The position numbers and the translations under genes were made by a program. 30,343 nt of DNA from UMGS1071 sp045638545 (GTDB lineage Bacteria > Bacillota > Clostridia > Oscillospirales > Acutalibacteraceae): contig JAZUBL010000008.1 in the NCBI GenBank assembly GCA_045638545.1, forward strand, positions 1 through 30,343, written 5' to 3'. Positions 23,815-30,343 of the stretch are shown in pieces. The number at the start of each line of letters is the position of its first letter. The first letter of the stretch is position 1. The notes under the pieces are model-generated. The model saw nothing but the letters and a program-made list of their open reading frames with translations. It was not told where the DNA came from and made no database searches.

Positions 23815-25578
23815 TTGGCATTAGACGGTATTTTTCTGCGCCATCTTCGCAAAGAAATTGAAGACCTGGCGCTGAATGGAAAAGTAGATAAAATTTATCA
23901 GCCGAATAGAGAGGAGCTGGTGCTTTCTCTCCGCACAAGGACAGAGACCTGCAAGCTGCTGCTTTCTGCCCGGGCAAACAGTGCAAGGGTACATTTTACC
24001 ACAGAGAGCATTGAGAACCCAAAGCAGCCGCCAATGCTGTGCATGCTGCTGCGCAAGCGGCTTGCCAGCGCAAAGCTGGTGCGTGTGCGCCAGGAGGAAC
24101 TGGAGCGTGTGCTGTTTCTTGATTTTGATGCCTTCAACGAGCTGGGCGACTTAGTCCGCCTGACGCTGGTCATCGAAATCATGGGACGATACAGCAACGT
24201 GATTTTCCTGGACGGCAGTGAGAAGATCATCGATTCGCTGAAGCGCGTTGATGAGGAAATGAGTTCGGAACGCCTTGTGCTGCCGGGCCTGCAGTACCGC
24301 AGTCCGCCGCCGCAGAACAAACTGTCTCTGCTGACGGAAACACCGGAACAGGTGGTGCATATTTTAAAGGAAAGCGCCCGTCAGCGGGAACTTTCCAATA
24401 TGCTGCTGGATACGCTGCAGGGTGTATCGCCAATTGTCTGCCGTGAAATCGAAAGCCGCGTCTGCGGTGCGGAACGGATACCGGCAGAGTTATTAAGTCC
24501 GGCGCAGGAAGCGCTGCTTCTGGCAGAACTGAAAACACTGCAGCAGATGGCGCAGGACGTGACCGGCAGACCGCATATGGCTGTGAATGCCGCAACCAAA
24601 AAGCCGATGGACTTTTCATTCTTCCCGATCAGTCAGTACGGTCATCTGGCAGAATATACAGAGTCGGAAACATTCTCTGCACTGCTGGATGATTTTTACC
24701 ACGAGCGCGACCGACTGGAGCGCATGAAGGTAAAATCCCAGGGTCTGACCCGTATTCTCAATAATGCGTCCGAGCGTCTCAGCAGAAAGATCAATCTGCA
24801 GAGAGGAGAGCTGCAGCAATGCACCGAGCGAGAACACCTGAAAATCTGCGGTGACCTGATCAGCGCAAATCTGTATCAGATCCAGAAAGGCGACACAGCG
24901 GCGGCGCTGTATAACTTCTACGAAGAGGACCAGCCAATGATCAAAGTCAAGCTGGATCCGCTGCTGACACCTTCTCAGAATGCGCAGAAGTATTATAAGG
25001 ATTACCGCAAAGCCAAAACTGCCGAGGAGAAACTGCAGGAGCAGATCACCATGGCAGAGGCAGAGCTGCAGTATGTGGATACAGTGCTGGATGCTTTATC
25101 CCGCGCCATGACAGAACAGGATCTTGGTGAGATTCGACAGGAGCTGACAGAGCAGGGGTATGTTCGCGATGCAAAGCAGAAAAAGAACCCGAAAGCCAAG
25201 TCACCGGCCGGTCTGCCGCCCATGGAGTTCCGCTCCAGCGATGGATTTACGATTCTTGTTGGCCGCAACAACAAGCAGAACGATAAGCTGACATTAAAGC
25301 AGGCTAATAATAATGATATGTGGCTCCACGTGAAAGACCACCCGGGTTCTCATACAGTCATTGTTTCTGACAGAGAAGAAATTACCGACACCGCCATTTT
25401 AGAGGCAGCGGAGATCGCGGCGTACTTCAGCCGATGCAGAGAATCCGCACAGGTGCCGATCGATTATACACAGATTCGCCATGTGCATAAGCCAAACGGC
25501 GCAAAGCCGGGCATGGTGATTTATGTCAATAATAAAACGGTGTATGTAACACCGAAAAAACCGACGGAAATTTCCTGA
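23815..25578 (+). CDS. rqcH: RqcH (Rqc2/NEMF homologue; NFACT family), formerly fibronectin-binding-like protein
   Basis: The protein has 587 residues. The start is TTG, with GAGGAGGGAG just upstream. NFACT-N spans roughly 1-270 (LDGIFLRHLRKEIED, the conserved EIMGRYSNVIFLD). A helical, coiled-coil middle follows (about 290-460, rich in Glu/Lys/Gln). The NFACT-R domain at the C-terminus has VGRNNKQNDKLT, NNNDMWLHVKDHPGSHTVI and the tail KPGMVIYVNNKTVYVTP. RqcH binds obstructed 50S subunits and, with alanyl-tRNA, adds C-terminal alanine tails to stalled nascent chains, marking them for degradation. It is in an operon with trmK and nif3 upstream and a membrane protein and pgeF downstream. Confidence 0.95.
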   Translation: MALDGIFLRHLRKEIEDLALNGKVDKIYQPNREELVLSLRTRTETCKLLLSARANSARVHFTTESIENPKQPPMLCMLLRKRLASAKLVRVRQEELERVLFLDFDAFNELGDLVRLTLVIEIMGRYSNVIFLDGSEKIIDSLKRVDEEMSSERLVLPGLQYRSPPPQNKLSLLTETPEQVVHILKESARQRELSNMLLDTLQGVSPIVCREIESRVCGAERIPAELLSPAQEALLLAELKTLQQMAQDVTGRPHMAVNAATKKPMDFSFFPISQYGHLAEYTESETFSALLDDFYHERDRLERMKVKSQGLTRILNNASERLSRKINLQRGELQQCTEREHLKICGDLISANLYQIQKGDTAAALYNFYEEDQPMIKVKLDPLLTPSQNAQKYYKDYRKAKTAEEKLQEQITMAEAELQYVDTVLDALSRAMTEQDLGEIRQELTEQGYVRDAKQKKNPKAKSPAGLPPMEFRSSDGFTILVGRNNKQNDKLTLKQANNNDMWLHVKDHPGSHTVIVSDREEITDTAILEAAEIAAYFSRCRESAQVPIDYTQIRHVHKPNGAKPGMVIYVNNKTVYVTPKKPTEIS

Positions 25579-25600
25579 GTCGGTAAAAGGAGGATTTTTT

Positions 25601-25984
25601 TTGGCTACTAAAATTTATTCGTTTCTGACCATGGCGGTTGGTGTGGCTACCACCGTTATGCTGATCATCATCATGGCAATGGGCGATGCTGTACCATTCC
25701 GTCTGCCATTTATGTCTCAGCTTACCTGCTGTATGGCAACCGGCGCGATCACACTGCTGTGTGTTCGCTTCAACATTGTAGGCCTTCGCCACGACATGAC
25801 AGAGCGTCTGATCGTTCCGAACACAGCGCTGTTCCTCGTTTCCTGCTACATGGTATACCTGGGCATCCGCCACTTTGCAGTGATCCCTGATATTGTAAAC
25901 TACATCGTACTGGGCGGCCTCATCGGTCTGTTCATCATCGTATTTATTACATACTGGGCAGTACGCCGCAGAAGAGGTTATTAA
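25601..25984 (+). CDS. Small integral membrane protein, unknown function
   Basis: The protein has 127 residues. The start is TTG, with AGGAGG upstream. Four hydrophobic segments are apparent: 8-27, 38-58, 72-90 and about 100-120. A positively charged tail, RRRRGY, suggests a cytoplasmic C-terminus. I do not recognise a family. It starts 22 bp after rqcH and its stop codon TAA shares its last base with the ATG of pgeF, so it is firmly part of the operon and probably translationally coupled. The link to ribosome rescue is by position only. Confidence 0.8.
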   Translation: MATKIYSFLTMAVGVATTVMLIIIMAMGDAVPFRLPFMSQLTCCMATGAITLLCVRFNIVGLRHDMTERLIVPNTALFLVSCYMVYLGIRHFAVIPDIVNYIVLGGLIGLFIIVFITYWAVRRRRGY

Positions 25985-26820
25985 TGACCAGGAAGCAAAT
26001 CGGCAACATGCATCTGCAGGAGCAGAGCGGCGTGACATTTCTCACCTTCCCATGTTATGAGGAGCTGGACTTTATCTGTCACAGTTTTTCCACAAAACTG
26101 GGCGGTGTCAGCGAAAATGAATTCGCTTCCATGAATCTCAGCTTTAACCGCGGTGACCCGGACGAGAATGTACTGGAAAACTACCGCCGTTTCTGCAAAG
26201 CTGTTGGCTATGACTTCAACAAGCTGGTGGCTTCTGCGCAGGATCACCACACGGTGGTTCGCAGAGTAACTTCCAACGAGGCAGGCGTCGGCATCACAAA
26301 GCCGAGAGATCTGCAAAGCGTGGACGGCCTCATCACCAATGAGCCGGGCGTTGTACTGGTAACTTATTACGCAGACTGTACACCGCTTTACTTTGTAGAT
26401 CCTGTGAAGAAAGCGATTGGTCTTTCTCACGCAGGCTGGCGCGGTACTGTAGCTGAAATGGGCAGACATACTGTGGAAGCCATGGTTCGTGAATTCGGCA
26501 CCGATCCGAAGGACATCATTGCGGCCATCGGTCCGTCTATCGGCCAGTGCTGCTACGAAGTAGATGATCCGGTGGTCAATGCCATCCGCAAGCTTCCTTA
26601 TATTCCGGAAGAAGCGGTGCTGGAACCGAAGGATAACGGTCGATTCCAGCTGAACCTGTGGGAGCTGAATAAGCGGATCATTGCCCATGCCGGCGTGCCG
26701 GAAGAGCAGATCCATCTGGGCGGTGTCTGCACAAGATGCCACTCCGATCTGCTGTATTCTCATCGTGTGATGGGTGTGCAGCGCGGCGGCCTTGCGGCAA
26801 TGCTTTCCATTAAAGAATAA
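25984..26820 (+). CDS. pgeF: PgeF/YlmD family multicopper-type purine nucleoside phosphorylase-like protein (DUF152)
   Basis: The protein has 278 residues. Family motifs are all present: FSTKLGGVSENEFASMNLS, ASAQDHHTVV, VTYYADCTPLYF, LSHAGWRGTV and IGPSIGQCCYEVDD, with GGVCTRCH near the end. The conserved His and Cys (in QDHH, ADC and SHAGWRG) bind a metal. The family was called laccase or polyphenol oxidase; some members cleave adenosine, inosine or methylthioadenosine, and E. coli PgeF (YfiH) has been linked to editing of peptidoglycan composition. It overlaps the membrane protein gene by one base and ends at a terminator, closing the trmK operon. Confidence 0.93.
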   Translation: MTRKQIGNMHLQEQSGVTFLTFPCYEELDFICHSFSTKLGGVSENEFASMNLSFNRGDPDENVLENYRRFCKAVGYDFNKLVASAQDHHTVVRRVTSNEAGVGITKPRDLQSVDGLITNEPGVVLVTYYADCTPLYFVDPVKKAIGLSHAGWRGTVAEMGRHTVEAMVREFGTDPKDIIAAIGPSIGQCCYEVDDPVVNAIRKLPYIPEEAVLEPKDNGRFQLNLWELNKRIIAHAGVPEEQIHLGGVCTRCHSDLLYSHRVMGVQRGGLAAMLSIKE

Positions 26821-26825
26821 TTTTT

Positions 26826-26866
26826 AACGCAGCGCGCAGAGTTTCTGCACAGGCTGCGTTTTTTAT
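26826..26866 (+). terminator. Terminator of the trmK-pgeF operon
   Basis: AACGCAGC pairs with GCTGCGTT around a loop that can itself fold (GCGCAGA...TCTGCAC) and is followed by TTTTATT. Confidence 0.88.
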
Positions 26867-26873
26867 TGCAGAA

Positions 26874-27016
26874 ATTCCATGGAATAGAGCCGAAGAAACA
26901 GGAAATGATAGAAAAGTACGCTTATTTTCCAACAGAAATTCAATAAGAGAGTTGAGAAAATTGTGAAAAATCCCTGTTTCCGGCGTTGGAATAGAGGGGG
27001 ATTCGTGGAAATAGAG
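26874..27016 (+). promoter_or_regulatory. Cluster of GGAATAGAG motifs upstream of the transketolase genes
   Basis: GGAATAGAG occurs at 26881-26889 and 26988-26996, and GGAAATAGAG at 27007-27016. The first overlaps a perfect 12-bp palindrome ATTCCATGGAAT (26874-26885). A TTCCAAC/GTTGGAA pair spans the middle. The rest of 26867-27042 shows no gene. Confidence 0.35.
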
Positions 27017-27042
27017 ATTTATTGAGAAAAAATGACATTTAT

Positions 27043-27071
27043 TTGCTTTTTTCTTGTGTACATGGTATAAT
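27043..27071 (+). promoter_or_regulatory. Promoter of the transketolase operon
   Basis: TTGCTT (27043-27048), 17 bases, TATAAT (27066-27071). TTTGGAGGAT precedes the ATG. Confidence 0.75.
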
Positions 27072-27106
27072 TAACACGAATTGATTTTGCTTTTTGGAGG
27101 ATATTT

Positions 27107-27922
27107 ATGGGTGAACTTAAAAACATGTGCACCAAAGTCAGAGAAAATGTTGTTACAACAATCGGTACACTTGGTGTAGGCCATATTGGCGGCAGTTTAT
27201 CAATTGTGGATCTTTTGGTAGTGCTGTACGAAAAGCACATGCGTGTAGATCCATCCAATCCACATATGGAAGGCAGAGACAGACTGATCGTGTCCAAGGG
27301 TCACGCCGGTCCTGCTGTGTATTCCATTCTGGCGGAAAAGGGCTACTTTGATAAGTCCTGGCTGCTCACATTGAACCAGTCCAACACAAATCTGCCAAGC
27401 CACTGCGATATGCACAAAACACCGGGTGTTGATATGACAACCGGTTCCCTTGGTCAGGGTTTCTCCTGCGCAATGGGTATTGCAAAGGCTTCCAAGCTGA
27501 GAAAAGACGGCGCATTCGTTTACACTATCATTGGTGACGGTGAAAGCCAGGAAGGTCAGATCTGGGAAGCAGCAATGTTCGCAGCACATCAGAAGCTGGA
27601 CAATGTTATCGCATTTACAGACTATAATAATATGCAGATCGACGGCGATGTCAGCGATATCTGTGACCTTGCGCCTCTGGGCGACAAGTGGCGCGCATTT
27701 GGCTGGCACACCATCGAACTTGAAGACGGTCACGATCTGGATGCAATTGATGCTGCAATCAACGAAGCAAAGGCATCCGATAAGCCATCCATGATCATTC
27801 TGAAGACAATCAAGGGTAAGGGTGTTAAGTTCATCGAAGAGATGGGCTATGGCAACCACAGTATCCCAATGACTGCAGAAACCATGGCTACAGCACTGGA
27901 ACAGGTAAGGGGGGCTAACTAA
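27107..27922 (+). CDS. tktA: Transketolase, N-terminal (ThDP-binding) subunit
   Basis: The protein has 271 residues, matching the N-terminal half of split transketolases. Motifs include GVGHIGGSLSIVDLLVVLY, the substrate-side SKGHAGPAVYSILAEKG and GSLGQGFSCAMGIA. The thiamine-diphosphate/Mg motif runs GDGESQEGQIWEAA to FTDYNNMQ. Together with the next gene it forms the enzyme that moves two-carbon units between ketose and aldose phosphates in the non-oxidative pentose phosphate pathway. Its stop codon TAA overlaps the ATG of the C-terminal subunit by one base, which favours equal synthesis of the two halves. It has a promoter and GGAGG site of its own. Confidence 0.96.
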   Translation: MGELKNMCTKVRENVVTTIGTLGVGHIGGSLSIVDLLVVLYEKHMRVDPSNPHMEGRDRLIVSKGHAGPAVYSILAEKGYFDKSWLLTLNQSNTNLPSHCDMHKTPGVDMTTGSLGQGFSCAMGIAKASKLRKDGAFVYTIIGDGESQEGQIWEAAMFAAHQKLDNVIAFTDYNNMQIDGDVSDICDLAPLGDKWRAFGWHTIELEDGHDLDAIDAAINEAKASDKPSMIILKTIKGKGVKFIEEMGYGNHSIPMTAETMATALEQVRGAN

Positions 27923-28851
27923 TGGAAATTCGCCAGGTATTATGTGCGGAACTGGAAAAGATGATGGCTGAAAATGAGAATATTGTTGTCATTGACGCTG
28001 ACCTTTCCAAGCCGAACGGCACATTTCCGTTGAGAAGCAAATTCCCGGAACGTGCATTTGATGTAGGTATTGCTGAGCAGAATATGGCTTCTGTAGCAGC
28101 AGGTATGGCAAGCTACGGCTTTATTCCGTTCATCTCTTCTTTCACTCCATTCTCCAGCAGAAGAATCTGCGATCAGATTGCTATTTCTATCGCATATGCA
28201 AAGCAGAACGTAAAAATCATCGGTTCTGACCCTGGTATCTCCGCAGAATTTAACGGTGGTACACACATGAGCATGGAAGATATCGGTGTGCTTCGCAGCA
28301 TTCCGGATCTTGTAATCTACGAAGTTGTAGACGCAAACCAGTTCCGTCAGGCTCTGCCGCAGATCGTAGCATACGAAGGTCCTGTTTACATTCGTATGTT
28401 CCGTAAGGTAATCGACGATGTATTCGGCGACGACTACAAGTTCGATCTCTTCAAGGCAGACACTGTGCAGGAAGGCACAGACGTTTCCATCTTCTGCAGC
28501 GGTATCATGGTGCAGGAGACAATGAAGGCAAACGAGATCCTCAAAGCAGAGGGCATCAATGCTGACATCGTAAGCATCCACACCATTAAGCCAATCGACC
28601 GCGAGGCGATCGTTGCTTCTGCAAAGAAGACAGGCTGCGTGGTAACAGCAGAAAACCACAACATTGTTGGCGGTCTCCGCTCTGCAGTTGCAGAGGTTCT
28701 CTGCGAAGAGTGCCCAGTACCGCTCCGCGCTGTTGGCGTTAAGGATCGCTTCGGCCAGGTTGGCAAGCTGCCATTCCTGAAGGAAGAGTATCAGATGCGC
28801 GCAGAAGACATCGTTGCAGCTGTAAAAGAAGTTCTCACACTGAAGAAATAA
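27922..28851 (+). CDS. tktB: Transketolase, C-terminal subunit
   Basis: The protein has 309 residues and carries the pyrimidine-binding and C-terminal domains. The conserved AFDVGIAEQNMASVAAGMAS (about 47-66) contains the catalytic Glu that activates thiamine diphosphate across the subunit interface. It is followed by FISSFTPFSSRRICDQI, GTHMSMEDIGVLRSIP and the C-terminal domain with SIHTIKPID and ENHNIVGGLRSAVAEVL. It starts within the stop codon of the N-terminal subunit gene and ends at a strong terminator, completing a two-gene operon. Confidence 0.96.
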   Translation: MEIRQVLCAELEKMMAENENIVVIDADLSKPNGTFPLRSKFPERAFDVGIAEQNMASVAAGMASYGFIPFISSFTPFSSRRICDQIAISIAYAKQNVKIIGSDPGISAEFNGGTHMSMEDIGVLRSIPDLVIYEVVDANQFRQALPQIVAYEGPVYIRMFRKVIDDVFGDDYKFDLFKADTVQEGTDVSIFCSGIMVQETMKANEILKAEGINADIVSIHTIKPIDREAIVASAKKTGCVVTAENHNIVGGLRSAVAEVLCEECPVPLRAVGVKDRFGQVGKLPFLKEEYQMRAEDIVAAVKEVLTLKK

Positions 28852-28872
28852 GTGCAAACTTAAGTAATAAAG

Positions 28873-28910
28873 AAAAGCCACCGCAGTTTTGCGGTGGCTT
28901 TTGTTTTTGC
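28873..28910 (+). terminator. Terminator of the transketolase operon
   Basis: AAAAGCCACCGCA-GTTT-TGCGGTGGCTTTT is followed by GTTTTTG. Confidence 0.95.
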
Positions 28911-28974
28911 GTAGAGTTGTCAGGCAGGGGAAAGGTATTTATCTGTCAGGGATGCAGCACGCAGAAGGGGAAAA

Positions 28975-29388
28975 TCAATCAAATAACAAGCGTTCAATGT
29001 CTGCGATGTTAAGATCGCTTATTTGCAGTGTTTGATCAAACCGATACACATTATAATTTCCACCAACGAGAAGAGGACCGCCGTAATGAGCGATTCCGAA
29101 AACACCGATCAACAAATTGCGAACCGCAATTATCCAGCGATATTCTACGTCACCCATTCCCATGGAACCATAGTCCTTGACGATCTCTGCTTTTTCAAAT
29201 AACGCTGCAAGTGCTGTTTTATTCTGTTCTCTATCGGTAAGTTTTAAGAATCGCTTTTCTTTTATATAGATTTGACCAATGATGAGATTGTTCTCGCCAG
29301 TGCTTTCTTCCAACGATTTCAGCTGCTCTTTGAGCGTCAGATTTCTGAATTTTTCTCTTTGTTCCCAATACGCTGCGAATTTCCCCAT
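28975..29388 (-). CDS. Hypothetical protein, 137 residues
   Basis: I do not recognise this protein. The ATG at 29388 has GGAG eight bases upstream; an in-frame GTG three codons earlier lies just after that site and is less likely. The N-terminal half is charged and helical (KFAAYWEQREKFRNLTLKEQL). The C-terminal half contains MGMGDVEYRWIIAVRNLLIGVFGIAHYGGPL, mildly hydrophobic but not a clear membrane segment. No signal peptide is visible. It looks more A/T-rich than the flanking metabolic genes and stands alone between a plus-strand terminator and the kinase gene, so it could be acquired. The kinase-gene terminator lies upstream, implying its own promoter. Confidence 0.62.
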   Translation of the reverse strand: MGKFAAYWEQREKFRNLTLKEQLKSLEESTGENNLIIGQIYIKEKRFLKLTDREQNKTALAALFEKAEIVKDYGSMGMGDVEYRWIIAVRNLLIGVFGIAHYGGPLLVGGNYNVYRFDQTLQISDLNIADIERLLFD

Positions 29389-29432
29389 AATTAACACTCC
29401 TATATTAAATCGTCAAGGCGAACAAAATCACA

Positions 29433-29465
29433 GAATCCCCCTGCCAAAAATCAGCAGGGGGATAT
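29433..29465 (-). terminator. Hairpin after the ROK kinase gene
   Basis: ATCCCCCTGC pairs with GCAGGGGGAT around a 9-base loop. No clean T run follows on the minus strand, so terminator strength is uncertain. Confidence 0.6.
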
Positions 29466-29478
29466 TATTTACAGAATT

Positions 29479-30343
29479 TTACTTGTTCAGCAGTGCTTTG
29501 CCAAGATAAGCTGCGCCGTAAATACCGGCATCGTTGCCCAGTGCAGCCAGGCGGAGCTGTGTTGGTTTGCCGCTGCGTGTATACAGTTCACGGGAAACGT
29601 ATTCTCTCAGTGGTTCCATCAGTTCATCGCCGGCACCGGCCACGCCGCCGCCAAGGCAGATCACGTCAGGATCCAGCAGGTTGATCACGTTTACAAGGCC
29701 AAGGCCAAGGTGCTGAATGTAGGTATCCACGATCTCGCCAGCCAGGTGAATGCCCTGCTTCTTTGCGTCAAACGCAGTTTTGCCTTCAATATTAGCCAGG
29801 TTGCCGCCGATGAGCGGCATAATATTGGAACTTCTGTCCGGATTTTCTGTAATGAACTCACGTGTGGTCATGATGAGGCCGGATGCGGAAGCATAGCGCT
29901 CCCAGCAGCCGCGGCGTCCGCAGTTGCACTCACGGCCGCCCATCTGCACCACCATGTGGCCTACTTCGCCGGCAGTAGCAGTGCTGCCGCGGTACAGGTC
30001 ACCGTTGCTGATGATACCGCAGCCAATGCCGGTGCCCAGTGTCAGCGCAACGCCGTTTTTGCAGCCCCTTAAAGAGCCGCAGATATATTCGCCGTATGCC
30101 GCAGCATTTGCATCGTTTTCAATGGAAATTGGTGCATCGATTACTTTAGCAAGCATTTCCTTCAGCGGGAAGTTCTCAACAAACAGGTTGCTGGAAAAAG
30201 TTACAACGCCGTTTACGTTATCTACAGCGCCAGGCATACCAATGCCGATGGAAGTAATGTCGCGGAGACGTGCAGAGCAGTCATCCAGTGCGGACTTGAT
30301 TACGTCGAGGATCAAGTCGGATCGTAGCCATGTCGTTCTGTGA
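29479..30343 (-). CDS. ROK-family sugar kinase (glucokinase-like), 5' end outside window
   Basis: The frame stays open to the window edge, giving 287 visible codons; the N-terminal ATP-binding DxGxT loop lies beyond. Visible features are SIGIGMPGAVDN, the sugar-binding ENDANAAAYGEY (catalytic Asp expected here), the phosphate-binding ALTLGTGIGCGII, and the ROK zinc motif with GEVGHMVVQMGG, CNCGRRGCWERYAS (Cys3 plus His), then GGGVAGAG and a C-terminal AALGNDAGIYGAAYLG. Such enzymes phosphorylate glucose or related hexoses with ATP and feed glycolysis; the sequence does not exclude another hexose or an amino sugar. The codons nearest the edge cannot be checked against a start. A hairpin follows the stop. 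Confidence 0.93.
   Translation of the reverse strand, partial: HRTTWLRSDLILDVIKSALDDCSARLRDITSIGIGMPGAVDNVNGVVTFSSNLFVENFPLKEMLAKVIDAPISIENDANAAAYGEYICGSLRGCKNGVALTLGTGIGCGIISNGDLYRGSTATAGEVGHMVVQMGGRECNCGRRGCWERYASASGLIMTTREFITENPDRSSNIMPLIGGNLANIEGKTAFDAKKQGIHLAGEIVDTYIQHLGLGLVNVINLLDPDVICLGGGVAGAGDELMEPLREYVSRELYTRSGKPTQLRLAALGNDAGIYGAAYLGKALLNK

Overview
The window looks like a chromosomal segment of an anaerobic, spore-former-related Clostridia species, most likely Oscillospiraceae/Ruminococcaceae. This is inferred from gene content only: reverse rubrerythrins with a PerR regulator, meso-diaminopimelate dehydrogenase, split transketolase, an RqcH operon, Shine-Dalgarno-led genes, and a giant cell-wall protein built from His/Cys repeats typical of gut Firmicutes. 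No 16S rRNA, tRNA, CRISPR array, transposase or phage gene was seen.

Layout. (1) Positions 2-9559 (+) hold the 3' part of one enormous gene, at least 3,185 codons. It has about 34 tandem HxC3 repeats, an unrecognised helical domain, a phosphodiester glycosidase (NAGPA-type) domain, Big_2-like and other beta modules, choline/glucan-binding-type repeats, two GBS_Bsp-like modules and three DUF5648 units. The last 166 bp of the gene plus its terminator are repeated 213 bp downstream, leaving a fossil of a second such gene. (2) Positions 9917-11928 (-) encode an esterase followed by an ATP-grasp ligase. (3) Positions 12119-12643 (+) encode an FmdE-family zinc-ribbon protein, followed by a small orphan gene (-). 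(4) Positions 13310-15674 (-) are a peroxide-defence locus: PerR, a stand-alone reverse rubrerythrin, and a three-module fusion of flavin reductase, rubredoxin and reverse rubrerythrin. (5) Positions 15957-18509 (+) encode DAP dehydrogenase, SfsA and LarE. (6) Positions 18528-19778 (+) hold a consensus promoter, a yybP-ykoY (Mn2+) riboswitch with overlapping terminator, and a CaCA-family cation exchanger. (7) Positions 19911-20933 (+) encode a Met-rich lipoprotein and 21058-21618 (-) a PAP2 phosphatase. (8) Positions 21907-22110 (+) encode a DUF1858 protein. (9) Positions 22301-26820 (+) are a compact operon trmK, nif3-like, rqcH, a small membrane protein and pgeF. (10) Positions 27107-28851 (+) encode the two transketolase subunits. 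(11) Positions 28975-29388 (-) hold an orphan gene, and 29479-30343 (-) a ROK-family sugar kinase that runs off the end.

Themes. Oxygen/peroxide and metal homeostasis recur: PerR with its own Per box, two rubrerythrins, a Mn2+ riboswitch controlling an exporter-like protein, and a lipoprotein promoter with a Per-box-like dyad. The rest is housekeeping: cell-wall precursor and lipid recycling, tRNA modification, ribosome rescue and the pentose phosphate pathway. The best candidates for something little described are the giant repeat protein with its unrecognised middle domain and the self-contained peroxidase fusion.
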